Shown here: positions 33,882 to 44,666 of the stretch, one piece after another
Position numbering within the stretch: the stretch's first letter is position 1
Layout of the letters: the number at the start of each line of letters is the position of its first letter
From: Adiantum capillus-veneris
Taxonomy: Eukaryota > Streptophyta > Polypodiopsida > Polypodiales > Pteridaceae
Assembly (NCBI GenBank): GCA_014529385.2
Contig: CM043967.1
Location: 133,354,682-133,418,681 of the forward strand
Direction of reading: 5' to 3'
Length of the DNA stretch: 64,000 nt
Translations under genes and position numbers: made by a program
Notes under the pieces: model-generated
What the model was told of the DNA's origin: nothing
Database searches by the model: none
The model's input: only the letters and a program-made list of their open reading frames with translations

Positions 33882-35193
33882 AAGGATGATGGAGCAAAAG
33901 ACACCATGCATACACTCACACACCCAGACAACTCAACACCACACAAGGAATTTGATTAAATTCCAACCCACACACACCACCACTCAAGAGCTCAATAAAA
34001 ACACTACCCACAAGCTCAATTCAAACTCCAAGCGCCTCGACCTACAAGCCCTTGCCTACCCACAGACACTACAAGGTGAGTCGAGGTGATCAACACTTGA
34101 AATCATGCTTGATGGTGACCAAAATATACAAGAAAAACCATCAAAAACCCAAAAACTCCAGCCACAAAATTCCACTCTCAAACCATTGCAAAAGCTTCAC
34201 CAAAGTCCACTCTGTTGGACTCTTCGGAGTAGCGCCAACCCTAATGGCACCGATACAGGGTCACATAGTCTTGCAAAAAGCCACACCTTCTTTCCTCAAT
34301 TCCTTGCATACATATATCCATGGAAATATTAGAACTTCCATAGACTCTCCCAAGTTCAAAATTGAAGAGAGAAAGCTCTCATTCACTCCTCCACACACTC
34401 GAAAACAGGACGTGAACGCAACGGGACTTCACTAAACCACCTGTACGAACCCTGCTTCCTCCCACACACAGAGAGGTGACAGTGTTGATATTGCTCTGAA
34501 AAATTTCTCCCTCATCCTGGACCATCACGGCACCATGAGTGATGTGGCAATTTGAAGCCATTTCACACCTTTTTGACCATTTTTGACCTTTTCTGGCCCA
34601 GTTTTGGCCTATTTTGACCCCTAGTGGGCATTGTTCGCGGGAAAAATCCCAAACGGACTCCAAAATTCACCAAATTTTGTACACTTAACCCTTGATACCC
34701 AAATCACCTTTCCACATTCCCACATTCTATTTTTGACCACTTCTAGGGCAGTGCAGTCATCACCACCGCTGATCAGGCACAGTAAATAGACAGTTACTGC
34801 ATGTCCCAAACTTCTTGAGCGGGATGAGAGTATCCACACTTGTTGCTTGCATTATTTTCATTCAAGAAAGCTCAAAAACATTCTCTAGAGCCAAAATAAG
34901 CCACCTAGAACCATATCCGAGGCCCTGATACCCTATCCGGGCATGTACATGTGCTCGACTGCTTGCACGCGAACCTGACTATTCACAATGTGTACACGTT
35001 GCATCTTTTTTAGAACTTGAAAACACTTTGCAAAGCTCCCAAATGCATGTATTTACATATTTTTGTACATATGACCATGCATATAAACACTACTTTGTAC
35101 ACTCCAAAAGCAGTCTATCAGCGGGTTTTTCTCTTTCAAAGCGAGCTTGTTTCTACGCGGGCTCTTCTTGGTGGGCGGCCATAGCTTTTCTCT

Positions 35194-36310
35194 TCATTTC
35201 TTCTCTTCTTTCTCTCTTCTCCTCGTTATCAGAGCTCTCGCTGCTGTGCCTTCCCGGTGAGCTTTCAGTCGACTCTTCATTTGATTTATAAGATCTCTTC
35301 CCTGATCTTGTAGCTCTAAGAGATGATTATGCTTGCAATATCCATGTGTTTTGGTCAAGGGCAGGTGGTAGATTGGCAGCCATGCCGATGGCATGGTATG
35401 CTATCCTTGTCAAGACTTACGGTGCACCCAAGTAAGTGATCTTGCCTTCTTTCTTGGTGCCCTTCAGAGTGGTCAAGATATACTGAGCGTGCTACCAATA
35501 TCCATGTGTTTTGGTCAAGGGCAGGTGGTAGATTGTCAGCCATGCTGATGGCATGGTATGCTATCCTTGTCAAGACTTCCGGTGCACCCAAGTAAGTGAT
35601 CTTGCCTTCTTTCTTGGTGCCCTTCAGAGTGGTCAAGATATACTGAGCGTGGTCCACCGGTTGCTCGGTTGTTGACTTTAGAACTTGTGTGAATATGGTG
35701 GCAATCGTGGGATTTGGCGTGGTGTACCTTGGTGGCCTTTTTGCCAAGAAATGGAAGTGTTGGTGGTATAATCTCGCTGGCTCTTCCACTTGTTTGTGAA
35801 TTAATTCAGCAAAGGTAGTTGCGGCTGTCTCTTTGGTAAAAGTTCCCCTTGTTTTCCTCTCCCTTGCTCTCATGGTCATTCCTTCTGTGGGCAGTCTGAG
35901 TGCTTCTACCACTATATCTTTAGTTATGACCACTTCGACCTTGTCTCCCTGAGTGTCAGATATTTGGGCGGTTCCATACTCTTTAATTGTGGACAAAAGC
36001 TCGTAAGCTTTCTGTTCATAAAAGTCTGTGATTCCTAGCCTACGGTTGGCTTCTTTGGTCTCTGGCTTTGCGGCAATATCATATACTTCCTTAGGTAGGA
36101 GTTGCAACTCCACCTGATGTCCCTCTTCACTCTTGAATCTGCCAATGAAGATTGTAGTATGATGCTCTTCTAGCTATTCTTTGGAGAGGTATGCTGCCTT
36201 TGTTGCTTTGACTGAATCAGGGTCTAGTTGATATGCGAGCAGTTCCTGAAACTTTTCCTTTTGGTTGAGCTTTTTCTTGGCCCTCTCTGCTGCTTGGATG
36301 GCTCATGTTC
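35194..36310 (-). pseudogene. P-type protein N-terminal part, right copy
   Basis: The minus-strand frame from about 36300 reads ERAKKKLNQKEKFQELLAYQ, a stop near 36177, IFIGRFKSEEGHQVELQLLPKEVYDIA and RRLGITDFYEQKAYELLSTIKE. Then come VEVVITKDIVVEALRLPTEG, FAELIHKQVEEPARLYHQH, KRPPRYTTPNPTIATIFTQVLKS and EVLTRIAYHAISMAD. It aligns with element B from AHIFISKFKDVDGD to LTRIAYQALGM. A 252-codon stretch (36113-35355) is open. The tandem duplication at 35336-35655 repeats the last conserved blocks. The protein should continue in the DNA at 26241-23754, now 9 kb away. Confidence 0.65.
35336..35655. repeat. Tandem duplication, 2 x 160 bp, inside right copy
   Basis: CAATATCCATGTGTTTTGG starts at 35336 and again at 35496, with GGTGCACCCAAGTAAGTG in both units. 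The left copy (near 27685) has this segment only once. Confidence 0.92.
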
Positions 36311-36488
36311 AGTGAATAGAGTGCAAAGTTAGCAGATTTGTCAGAATTTTGGCTGAAATTTCCTTTAATCTGAATGCTGACAATTTTGGTCCAATGTGCT
36401 TCAAATCAATTTCTTAACAAGCATAGATGCATAAAAACATGCAAGGAACAAAACTTCAAAGTCAAAACAAGTTTTTGCAACCAAAGTA

Positions 36489-36504
36489 AATAATCGCGAT
36501 TATT
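36489..36504. repeat. AATAATCGCGATTATT palindrome, element D leader
   Basis: A perfect 16-bp palindrome followed by AAC. Confidence 0.92.
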
Positions 36505-36769
36505 AACTTTTCTACCAAAATCAACATTTTTTGGTACAATCTAGTTCTAAGCATTGTAAAGACCCTGTGTATGAGATATAAGGTGATTTGGATCAAGAAA
36601 TGTTGTTCATAACCCAAAAATTGTCTTGCAAAAACTTCTTTACGTTTTTTTGCAATTTTCCAAGTTATAGGTGCTCATTTTGGCTCATACTTGATTTTTG
36701 GCATGTAATAGGTGTGTACACATGATAGGTGAGGTGATGTGACAATTTCCAAGCAAAAATGATGCAAAA

Positions 36770-36791
36770 GTAAATAATCACGATTATTTAC
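36770..36791. repeat. 22-bp near-perfect palindrome, element D leader
   Basis: Arms GTAAATAATC and GATTATTTAC flank the central AC. It differs from a perfect palindrome only in the two central bases (AC where CG would be perfect). Confidence 0.92.
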
Positions 36792-38361
36792 AACAGTGAC
36801 AAATTCTTTGCAAAACTTACAAATTTTGACGTAGACACATTCTATACACCTAAAACAAGTCCTAAATTGAATTTGGTCAAGTTTGGTCATGCCGGTATCA
36901 CTTTGTGCTTTGTCGACTCTGAAATCACCGTTTTTTTGTGACTACAATGCCTGTTGGGTTGGTTAGTCAACTTTAAGGCTTTGGATTTGTCCGCAACATA
37001 GTCGTGAAGCAACTTGTCCAATTGTGGCCCATTTGGAGTCAGTTTGACCCCATATGTCGAATTTGACGCTTTGTAACCTTCAAGCCGTTTTCTGCCTTTC
37101 GAGGGCTTTGCTTGATTGATTTCATTAAACCAATCATATACATTGTATATGAACCTCATAGGCAAGCTGTCTGTGGAGTTAGATCGAAATTCTGGAATCT
37201 GCCAAAAACCTAGCTTTTCTACTGAGGACCCCCTCGACCCCTGCCAAATGGTCAATTGATGATATAGAAAGGTTCTATTATGTTAGGGCATGCTGCATTT
37301 CAAATCCCATCTGATTTGGCCGAGCTGACAAGTCGCTATGGTCAGCTTTTGGTCGTAGGTCTTCCTGTACTGCTCAATTTCTAGGGTTTTTTCTAGGGCT
37401 TTAGACTAGCTAGCCATACAAAATGGATCATTGACGAGTAAAGAACTTACCCTTCATGTCTCATGTGAGACGGCACTGAAAACGGTCAACTGTGGACTCT
37501 GGAAAAGACACGCGAAAGAGGTCGAAAGCTCTCTTTGCAATGGCTACAAGTGGAAATGAGGTGGTTTTTACCTACCTTGGATATCTATATCCGGATTTCC
37601 CGAACCAATTTTTCCCAGATTCCCCCGTTAGTCCTATTAGGCCGGGCAATCTATGTTCGACTCAACAATTTCCCTGATCGGATTCCTGTAGCTCATTCTG
37701 CAAGAATTTTGCAAAAGTAGGTGTACCTTGTCTTTCTCATCACCATCGTGTCTTCTGTTTTTCCATCTGAGCTTCCCTGCTATTTATTATTAATTTTTGA
37801 CCAGTTTATTTGAAAAAATCAAAGAAAATAGCAAAATGCTCTAAAAAAGTAAAGTGAAAATCCAATAATTAAGAAAATCCATTGAAAAATACAGCTTTAT
37901 TGTTTTTTGTTGGATTTTTATATTTTTAAGTCTCATTATTAACAAAAATGATGAAAAATATCCAAAAAGAACTATTTTTTGATGATTTTCTAATAGTATA
38001 TACACTATTTACACTCACCGGGAAGATATTATGTATCTAAAAAAATACAAGATAGATCTTGTAGCATGCGTTCCCACTATGTACATGTCACAGCACGACA
38101 GCGTAGGATGTCTCCTACTCTGTTTTGCCTGGTTTTTGCACTGTAGATTCCCCTTGATGTGCTGAGTCCATAGTTGTTTTTACTTTTTGATTTGGATACC
38201 TACAAGCTGGTCAATGGATCAGAAATCTGTTCCACAATCCTGATGTTGGTCTGACAGTCAAATCAACTCCAAATTGGACTAAAATTTGACTAGGAGGCTT
38301 GCCTCTGGCTATACAACACCCTGATATGCCCACAGCCAGTTTCTGGCTCCAATTTCAAGCA

Positions 38362-38389
38362 TTAGACATTCTATGTGTAGTATGTCTAA
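38362..38389. repeat. Diverged ACATCCTACG-type palindrome, element F leader
   Basis: The arms TTAGACAT and ATGTCTAA enclose TCTATGTGTAGT. A half-decayed relative at 38101-38112 reads GCGTAGGATGTC. Confidence 0.75.
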
Positions 38390-38490
38390 CTGCTCAAAAT
38401 GGCTTCAAATGCAAAGCACAGACTCCTCTTAAGGTGCTGATCACTTTGCTATGCTCAAAGCTGGGTTTGAAGTACCAAATCACCCAGAAC

Positions 38491-38510
38491 ACATCCTACG
38501 TGTAGGATGT
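38491..38510. repeat. ACATCCTACG-type palindrome, element F leader
   Basis: ACATCCTAC and GTAGGATGT arms of nine bases enclose two central bases. Confidence 0.92.
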
Positions 38511-38931
38511 CTATATGGCCTGCTTGACCCCAAACTTGAGCCACAGCTTCCCCTTGATGTCAGCAACCCAGTGCTATGCTTAGATTTTAGTTTGGATTTC
38601 AAAAGACCCCAATTTTAGCTGTTCTAGCCCTTTTCAGTAAAAAATGCTAAAATCTGCTTAAAACCTAATTTTCTCACCCAATTGAGATGAAACCCTTCTC
38701 AGGCACTCAATAAATCATGCAGGTCATGCCCATGCAGCCATCCTATGGTTTTGGTCTTAAAATAATGCCTTGGCAGAATTTGGGTAAGATGTCTGGCAAT
38801 TTCTATCTATCTGTCCTTATCCTGTCAGGATATGGTCAAATTTTCACTTTCCAGGTGAAAATAGGGTAAAACCTACCTTCTAAACACACTGGCCAACTCA
38901 AAATTTCAAAATTTCCACCATATCACCCTGT

Positions 38932-38955
38932 AGACATCCTACGCATAGGATGTCT
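38932..38955. repeat. AGACATCCTA-type palindrome, element F leader
   Basis: Ten-base arms AGACATCCTA and TAGGATGTCT enclose CGCA. A half copy (TAGGATGT, 51033-51040) lies in the LTR of F. Confidence 0.92.
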
Positions 38956-39455
38956 CCTGGCTTAAAATTTAATTTTTTCTTGACAGAAATGCTCCTGATG
39001 CTCTGCAGCTCTCTCAGAAACACTCACAGCAACTTTTGAACTTCACTTCAGCTTTCAAACACTCTTTTACGTCTTTTACAACCTTGTGATGAACCTTACA
39101 GCAAGTATAGCATGCATGAAGTGCTCCAGATCATAAATCATGATGTCCTACATACCTTACTCCTCCTCATCATGTGAAATGGTGATAATGATGTCTTGGT
39201 TGCTTCCTGGCCTCGCCGGACTCTCAAGCTCTCCTTTCACCGATTCTACCACTCCAACTCCTACTTATCAACTCAACTAAGGCCTAAAACTACCTAAGTC
39301 GAAGGATCTAAGCCAGACACTCGCTCCCTAGACTCCTCCTAAGACCTAGAGAGTCCTCCACCCTTTGATCCTATCTAAATGTAAAACGAGACTCTGGCAA
39401 GCCAGAGAATCCCTATCCTCAAGGACTAGTCTCGGTCACCCACCTAGGGTTTTCG

Positions 39456-39473
39456 TCCCCAGCAGCGACGCCA
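39456..39473 (-). promoter_or_regulatory. Primer binding site of element F
   Basis: On the minus strand TGGCGTCGCTGCTGGGGA follows directly on the LTR end (CCAGCA at 39475). It is the same type of PBS as in element E. Confidence 0.7.
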
Positions 39474-39474
39474 A

Positions 39475-39554
39475 TGCTGGCGGATACGCCGCAACGGACG
39501 TCAGCACAGCGAGAACTCACCTAACAAGATTTGTCAACTAACGACGAAGCTCGA
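39475..39554 (-). repeat. 5' LTR of element F, 3' piece
   Basis: This piece lies between the PBS and the insertion of element G. It continues at 50756-51592; together they make an LTR of about 0.9 kb that starts TGTTAGCAG and ends CCAGCA on the minus strand. Confidence 0.65.
39550..39554. repeat. Target site duplication of element G, left
   Basis: CTCGA is identical to 50756-50760. Confidence 0.95.
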
Positions 39555-40175
39555 TGTTAACCCTCACGGCTCACGGACACCCTATCACCTACGACGGGCA
39601 TTGTAACCTACGACGGACATTGTATTATTTATTTGGTAGAGTCAGGTACCGGGCTTGTCGGTCCGATAGGAAAAGGGTAAGAGTGATCGCCGATGAGAGG
39701 CGCACTCTAACTAGAACATTCAAGGGATTAGTTGGCTAAGCATGGGCGCCCAAGTGTGAATGGGGCGAGCTCATATAAAAGTCAACTAAACCTAAAATCC
39801 ACTCATTCTCTCATTTGTGCAATAGAAGAGTGCTCTTGCTCCATCTCCATCTCCATCTTCTTCTTCTTCACCTCCTTGTGTGTGTGTGTATGTGTGAGAG
39901 ATAGAGAGAGAGAGTGTGTGTGTGTGTGTGTGTGGGCGATCGAGCATTAAGAAGGCACGACGGCGGCGGCGAAGCGGTTGAGCACGGCGAAGCGGCGGCT
40001 CCTTCTTCTTCGCGGCGAGGAATCCTCCACGAAGCAAGCGTAGAGCGGTGAGTGACACAACATCACCTTCTTTGAGCTTACTAGTTTAGGCTTGTTGTGT
40101 GCTTGGAGCCATTTGTGGCTCACGCACGGTGTATCAGCAAGTTCCTTGCATTGACATGTGCGACATACGCGCACA
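39555..40175 (+). repeat. 5' LTR of element G
   Basis: It starts TGTTAACCCTCACGG, ends CGCGCACA and matches 50099-50755. It holds a TATA box and a CT/GT/GA microsatellite stretch downstream of it. Confidence 0.95.
39774..39780 (+). promoter_or_regulatory. TATA box in 5' LTR of element G
   Basis: TATAAAA in the context GAGCTCATATAAAAGTC, 220 bases into the LTR. The same box is at 50318-50324 in the 3' LTR. Confidence 0.7.
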
Positions 40176-40179
40176 TTTT

Positions 40180-40197
40180 TGGCGCCGTTGTCGGGGA
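40180..40197 (+). promoter_or_regulatory. Primer binding site of element G (tRNA-Asp)
   Basis: TGGCGCCGTTGTCGGGGA lies four bases after the LTR. It is complementary to the 3' end of plant tRNA-Asp with one mismatch (GTTGTC where GTTGCC is expected). Confidence 0.88.
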
Positions 40198-40648
40198 GTG
40201 TCACACATGAAGCTCGAGTAGCACTCTGTGCTTCTCCGTGGTGCAATTTCTATTGTAGGAAAGGTAAGGAAGGAGTGTGTGTGTGTTGAGAAGAGGGATT
40301 TGGTGTTATACTGTGTGTTTTTTTTATTAATGGATTTTTCAAAGGTTCTGTGTTTATTCTCTGTGTATTAAGGTAGTTAGTTTTCTATGTACAGTAAGTA
40401 GGAAGTAGATTAGTGAGAGTTAATAGAGTGTGTTAATGTGTAAGAGTAATTGTATTAGTTAGAAGTAGGTAGAGAGAGTGTGTGTGTACTCTCGCGCAGG
40501 CCGCGGTGGCCTTATCCTTTTAAATATATATATATAATTAAAAATTAAAAATTTTAAAGGTAGGACCGGGATAAGGAATATCTTCCAGACCCAAGCCCAG
40601 ACCCAAACCCAAGCTCACACTCAGGCCTAGGCCTCAGTCACCTTTTAA

Positions 40649-41969
40649 CACTAGGTTGGTAACCTAAAAGGACATAAAAGTGTCCTTTCAGGGTTTTGAA
40701 AAAAACCTCCAAAACCATAGTAGATCCACTCATTTTGTAGAATCCTTTCATGAGGTTATAGTTCAAGGCCTACTACACATGGAAAAAATAAGAAACTTGT
40801 AATATTTCTCATCTTTTGGTCACACCAAGCCTCCAAAGTTGATGGACCAGTGCATTTTCATCAAAACAGTCATTTCTTACGTTTTGTTGCATAAAAATAA
40901 GATTTAGGATTTTTGTAGGACTTGAGATAAATTCCCTAGTTAACTTCAATGGGTTGGTGATCAGAACATATGATTGCTTCTCACTCGCTATTTTTTGTTT
41001 TGCCAAAATAAATAGGTACAAAAAAGTTGAATTTTTACCATTCTGCAAACATATCATCAAAGTTTCTATAGCCACGCTCAATAAAAATAATATATGCATG
41101 TTTTCTTAGTTCCCTATTGTCCTTTATGTTCATAAGGAGCCATGGAGCATGTCAAAAGAATAATACATCTCTTACCAAGGGGAATCTTGGGGACAAAGAT
41201 GAAGTGTTTAATACAGCAAACATGAAAAAACTGGGTTTAACATTATGAGTTGTAGAATCCCATAGAAACTATTCAATATCTAGCCAAATTTGATCCTTAT
41301 GACTAGATATGGTTACTACCTACAAAATGCATGTAGTTGTCACAAGAAACTAACAATATTGAAAAAGTTATACTTGATATACTAGAATGTTTCGTTTTCT
41401 TCTATAATTGAAAAAATCAACCATCGTTGTGTACTATGCAAAATAGGGTATTAGGTGCCCCAAAACTCAAGGAATGTTAGCTTTCTGTTACAATATGCGA
41501 CATATAAAATCAAAAATGCATTTGGATATCATGAAATCCACCAAAAAAATCATAGAAGACCTAAAATTGGCTAAAAAACAGGATTTGACAATTTTTGTAA
41601 TTTGGTTATAACTTACAACTTTAATATTTATTTCTCCCTAGAAGCATCAAGACATGTTGAGGACTACTAAATATAGTTCTCTAGCATTATAGACCTCACA
41701 AACATGAATTCTAGAGTGGTATAGTTGTAAAAAGTTGAAAAAAGCCAAAAACAGGAACCGTTTTTTCACACAGTTTAGGTTATGAAATGTTGTGCAAGGA
41801 CAATGTTAAAGATGGAATTGATATTCCAAAAAAATGTCGAGTTTTTTTCAGCTCATGAGACAACTTTCTAGATAGATAGCACCTCAAAATCCATTTTGAA
41901 ACTCTTGACATAATTCAAGGAAAATAGTCACTTAACAGGACATAAAAGTGTCCCATTACCAACCTAGTG
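40649..41969. mobile_element. 1.32-kb non-autonomous TIR element with TTAA flanks, in the leader of element G
   Basis: The left end CACTAGGTTGGTAA and the right end TTACCAACCTAGTG are exact inverted repeats of 14 bases, and both are flanked by TTAA (40645-40648 and 41970-41973). A GGACATAAAAGTGTCC motif, itself an imperfect hairpin, lies near both ends in the same orientation (about 40670 and 41938). The inside is AT-rich with no ORF of note. TTAA flanks point to a piggyBac-like mechanism; the CACTA start could suggest En/Spm, but the 3-bp flanks would then differ (TAA and TTA). Transposase class is therefore open. Confidence 0.8.
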
Positions 41970-41973
41970 TTAA

Positions 41974-43266
41974 AAAAACGAATTTTAGCTTCACACGTTG
42001 TGACGTGTTTTTACGGAATGATGCAAGCCACCCCAAAGACTTTGGAAAGGGTTTTTTAATGCTTTTGGGTCCCTTATATGTAAATAAATCATGCTTGTAC
42101 AAAGTGTACAAAGGCGGTGTGTGCCAGCTGTCTCTACGCATGCGGGCCACTTGTGCGGGGTGCGGGTGCATAGTTTTGTTGTTTTTGTACATAGACGTGT
42201 TGAGACTTGAAAGAGTCACTTAGTACTTGAAAAATATGAAAAAAACTGAGTTTTTATCAGCTTGAGGTCGTGAGTGAGTGGGGGATTTGACAGAGGAAGA
42301 TCTAGCAGCAAGAAGCCCTGATTGCCGCGAGGGATAGAGGCGTTTGGGAGTAGAGCAGCTTGTCTTGCTAGTCGAGGGCCCGATGTGGTGAGTTGAGAGT
42401 GTGTCTCTCCTCAATGGGCTGATGAAAGTGGGTGCTTAGCTCTGCATATTGACCTCTCTTCATCTTGTTTTGAGGTATGGTGGCTATGGTGTGTGCAGCT
42501 CCTTGTGGTGCAAGTAGTCGAGGGTAAACTATGTGCTGCAATGCCTTGCTTGTACATATATCAAAGGGCAAGGTTTCCCCCAAGTTTTCCATCACCTTTT
42601 TTGATTTTTTTTGCTGAGCTTTGTGGGTTTTCAAATTAAGCTTGATTTGAGTGGGTTTTGGTCAAGCTATGTGTATATATGGGAGCGCCTATGGAAGCCC
42701 TACTAGCACATGAAAGGGCGTTTGAAAAGAAGTGAAGCTCTTTGAGTTATGGTCAAAAGTGCAGAGATTTCCATGGTTTTTTTCTCACTTTTTTCCTTGA
42801 TTTTATTGCTTCCTTGGTGTCTTTGAGTGCAATGGAGTGTACTGGGAGTTGTAGCGGTGTAGAGGGAAGCTAATCGGAGCTAGTCGAGGCTAGTCGAGGT
42901 TGAGTGTGTGTCAAATTGAGAAAATTAGTGAGAGAAGATCAGCCCATATTATCTCGAGAGAGCTATACTCTTCATCCTCTTTTCTTGGTGTTGGTTTGAG
43001 GTGTTGTAGAGGCCAGCCCCCCAATCCTTCACAACGTAGCTAAAAATTAATTTTTGAGGACCAACGGAACGTCAGATGCCCGAAAATTGTGTTGTAAAGC
43101 ACACAGCCATCTTCTAAGTGATACGCTCGTTTCGAGCTATCACACACTTTAATCAAAAAAATCAAACATTAAAAAACATTAAAAAAACATCAAAAACAAG
43201 AAAAAATCAAGTAGAAAACGGGGTGCAAAACACCCACAAAACAAAGCAAGTAACCTTTGAGGATAC
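41974..43266 (+). other. Leader of element G, non-coding
   Basis: Together with 40198-40644 this makes a long untranslated region before gag. No ORF, zinc-knuckle or pol signal was found. It may carry packaging signals, by position only. Confidence 0.6.
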
Positions 43267-44665
43267 TTGCCGACACTTGTAGGGCACCCAAAGCACATGT
43301 ATCTACGCTCCGGTCGTGTGCTAGAGTCCGAAAAACTAGCTAGTGCTTCGATTTACGGGGGTACTCACTATCCTTCCACGCTAGGGTCTACGCCCTCGAC
43401 GGGGACCCAAGGTAGTGCAACCCAAGACCCAAATATAGCGGCTAGCGACTCTTCCTCTGACTACGATATTATGGAAGAGCATCTTACACAAAGCCCCAAG
43501 GGAACAAATGAAACCGTGCCTAGCTGGGCCCAACAACCTAGAACTAGTGTTTTTAGCCGTTTGATGGAAACTTTTAGTAGAGCTACGCGCTCTGAATCCG
43601 GCTAGTGAAGTAAACGAAGGGGGTGGGGAAGTAGAATCACCATTCACATCTCCTGTAGACCCCACACTCCCTCAGAGTGTCCATGTGGACATTCTACCTA
43701 CCTCATTTAATGAGGGCCCTACCGAGCTACCACCTTCCAAAGTCGCCTCTAAGGTAGCGGTGACTAAAAGTCAAAACACGGGAAGCAACATTGCATCCAC
43801 CTCACGGCAACCCTCTAGTACACCAAGTTTGGGCGGGGTATTTCTCAATGAAAATTGGGAATATGACCTACACACGGAGACTTTGACCGACCTATACATG
43901 GGCTACACATACCATGTGGATTGGTTAGAAGTTGTACAATCCACATCTAGTGCCACTAGTCTGGAGGAACAACAACACATGATCTACAATGTCATCCATA
44001 GGATTATCCAGCCCGAGAGGCAAAATCGAGGAATAAACATACCTTCGACGGGTCCTATGCGATTTTTAGACACGGGCAAAGGGAAACAACCCACTCTATC
44101 ACAAATGGAGACTCCCCCAGTGACTCCCATTGATCCCCCATATGTTGTTTTGCCAGGGGTCTCAATGAAATCTGAGCCCACAAGTGATAGCTTTACTTTT
44201 CCAAGTCTAGCTCATCTTTCCCTTGATGACACCACGGCTACCATGCCTACCCCAATGATGGGCATGCCAAGAAACACGCCATGGACCTCATTTGTTAGTA
44301 AAGCACCACTACATGGTAGCTCAATGCCTGCAATAGTACCTACAAGTGCGTACCAATCGTATGCACCTATGGGTCCACGTACTCATGTAGTCTCTACTCC
44401 TCCCATTGTCTCAACTACCTATGCTCCACAACCACAACACCCAAGTTCTTATTTCCATGGGACTATACCGGCTAGCATTAGCATGTCATATCCGACGTCT
44501 GCTATGCCTAGGGCCACTCATATGAACTATGGACCACCACATGGCACAACATCGTACCCAACGTGGAACCCAAGGGCTTCCTATGCACCAAGCCCAATGC
44601 CAATACCTACTCCACATGTAGTCTCTGAAGCGCCTTCACCCACAGGGGCCTGCTCACTTAGGTGA
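43267..44665 (+). pseudogene. N-terminal gag region of element G
   Basis: The first ATG frame (43267-43605) reads MPTLVGHPKHMYLRSGRV, a start typical of plant gypsy gag. A frame change near 43600 leads to 326 open codons (43685-44665), with an ENWEYDLHTETLTDLYMG segment and a long Pro/Ser/Thr/Met-rich region (SYAPMGPRTHVVSTPP, SYPTSAMPRATHMNYG). The next frame with the capsid core starts at 44667. Two frame changes over 1.4 kb mean that the copy cannot make a full gag, although each frame is long. Confidence 0.65.
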
Positions 44666-44666
44666 C

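Larger units (their letters stand above)
28675..33886 (-). mobile_element. Element E: Ty3/gypsy internal region of Tat/Ogre (dual RNase H) type
   Basis: Read on the minus strand from the PBS at 33881 the order is gag, zinc knuckle, protease, RT, a degenerate RNase H, a second well-preserved RNase H, then integrase. The second, archaeal-type RNase H before integrase is the mark of the Tat/Ogre lineage. The internal region is bounded exactly by the two 2.4-2.6-kb repeats. The 3' end stops shortly after the integrase end, with no clear PPT. Frameshifts occur in gag, RT and RNase H, so it is inactive. Confidence 0.8.
33887..36459 (-). repeat. 2.57-kb direct repeat flanking element E, right copy
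   Basis: This matches 26242-28674. It is longer because of an internal 160-bp tandem duplication at 35336-35655. As the upstream copy with the PBS beside it, it takes the place of the 5' LTR of element E, yet its upstream half is P-type coding DNA. Confidence 0.85.
36460..39455 (-). other. Leader DNA of P-type elements D and F, non-coding
   Basis: No protein is supported over these 3 kb. The part near 36460-36800 holds AATCGCGATTATT palindromes, as in the LTR region of element D. The part at 38098-38955 holds ACATCCTACG...TAGGATGT palindromes, as in the LTR of element F. The junction between the two elements therefore lies somewhere between about 36.8 and 38.1 kb. An open frame at 37255-36887 on the minus strand has no recognisable similarity. 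Confidence 0.5.

Noticed and set aside
36887-37255. 122-codon minus-strand ORF in the leader of D/F
   Set aside because: It has no counterpart in the other P-type leaders and no recognisable motif; probably a chance open frame.
39601-39739. Short ORFs repeated at 50098-50283 (LTAHGHPITYDG frames)
   Set aside because: They lie in the two LTRs of element G, upstream of the TATA box; duplication is due to the LTR pair.
40649-41969. Calling the TIR element a CACTA (En/Spm) transposon
   Set aside because: The 3-bp flanks differ (TAA and TTA) while the 4-bp flanks TTAA are exact, so a CACTA assignment is not supported.
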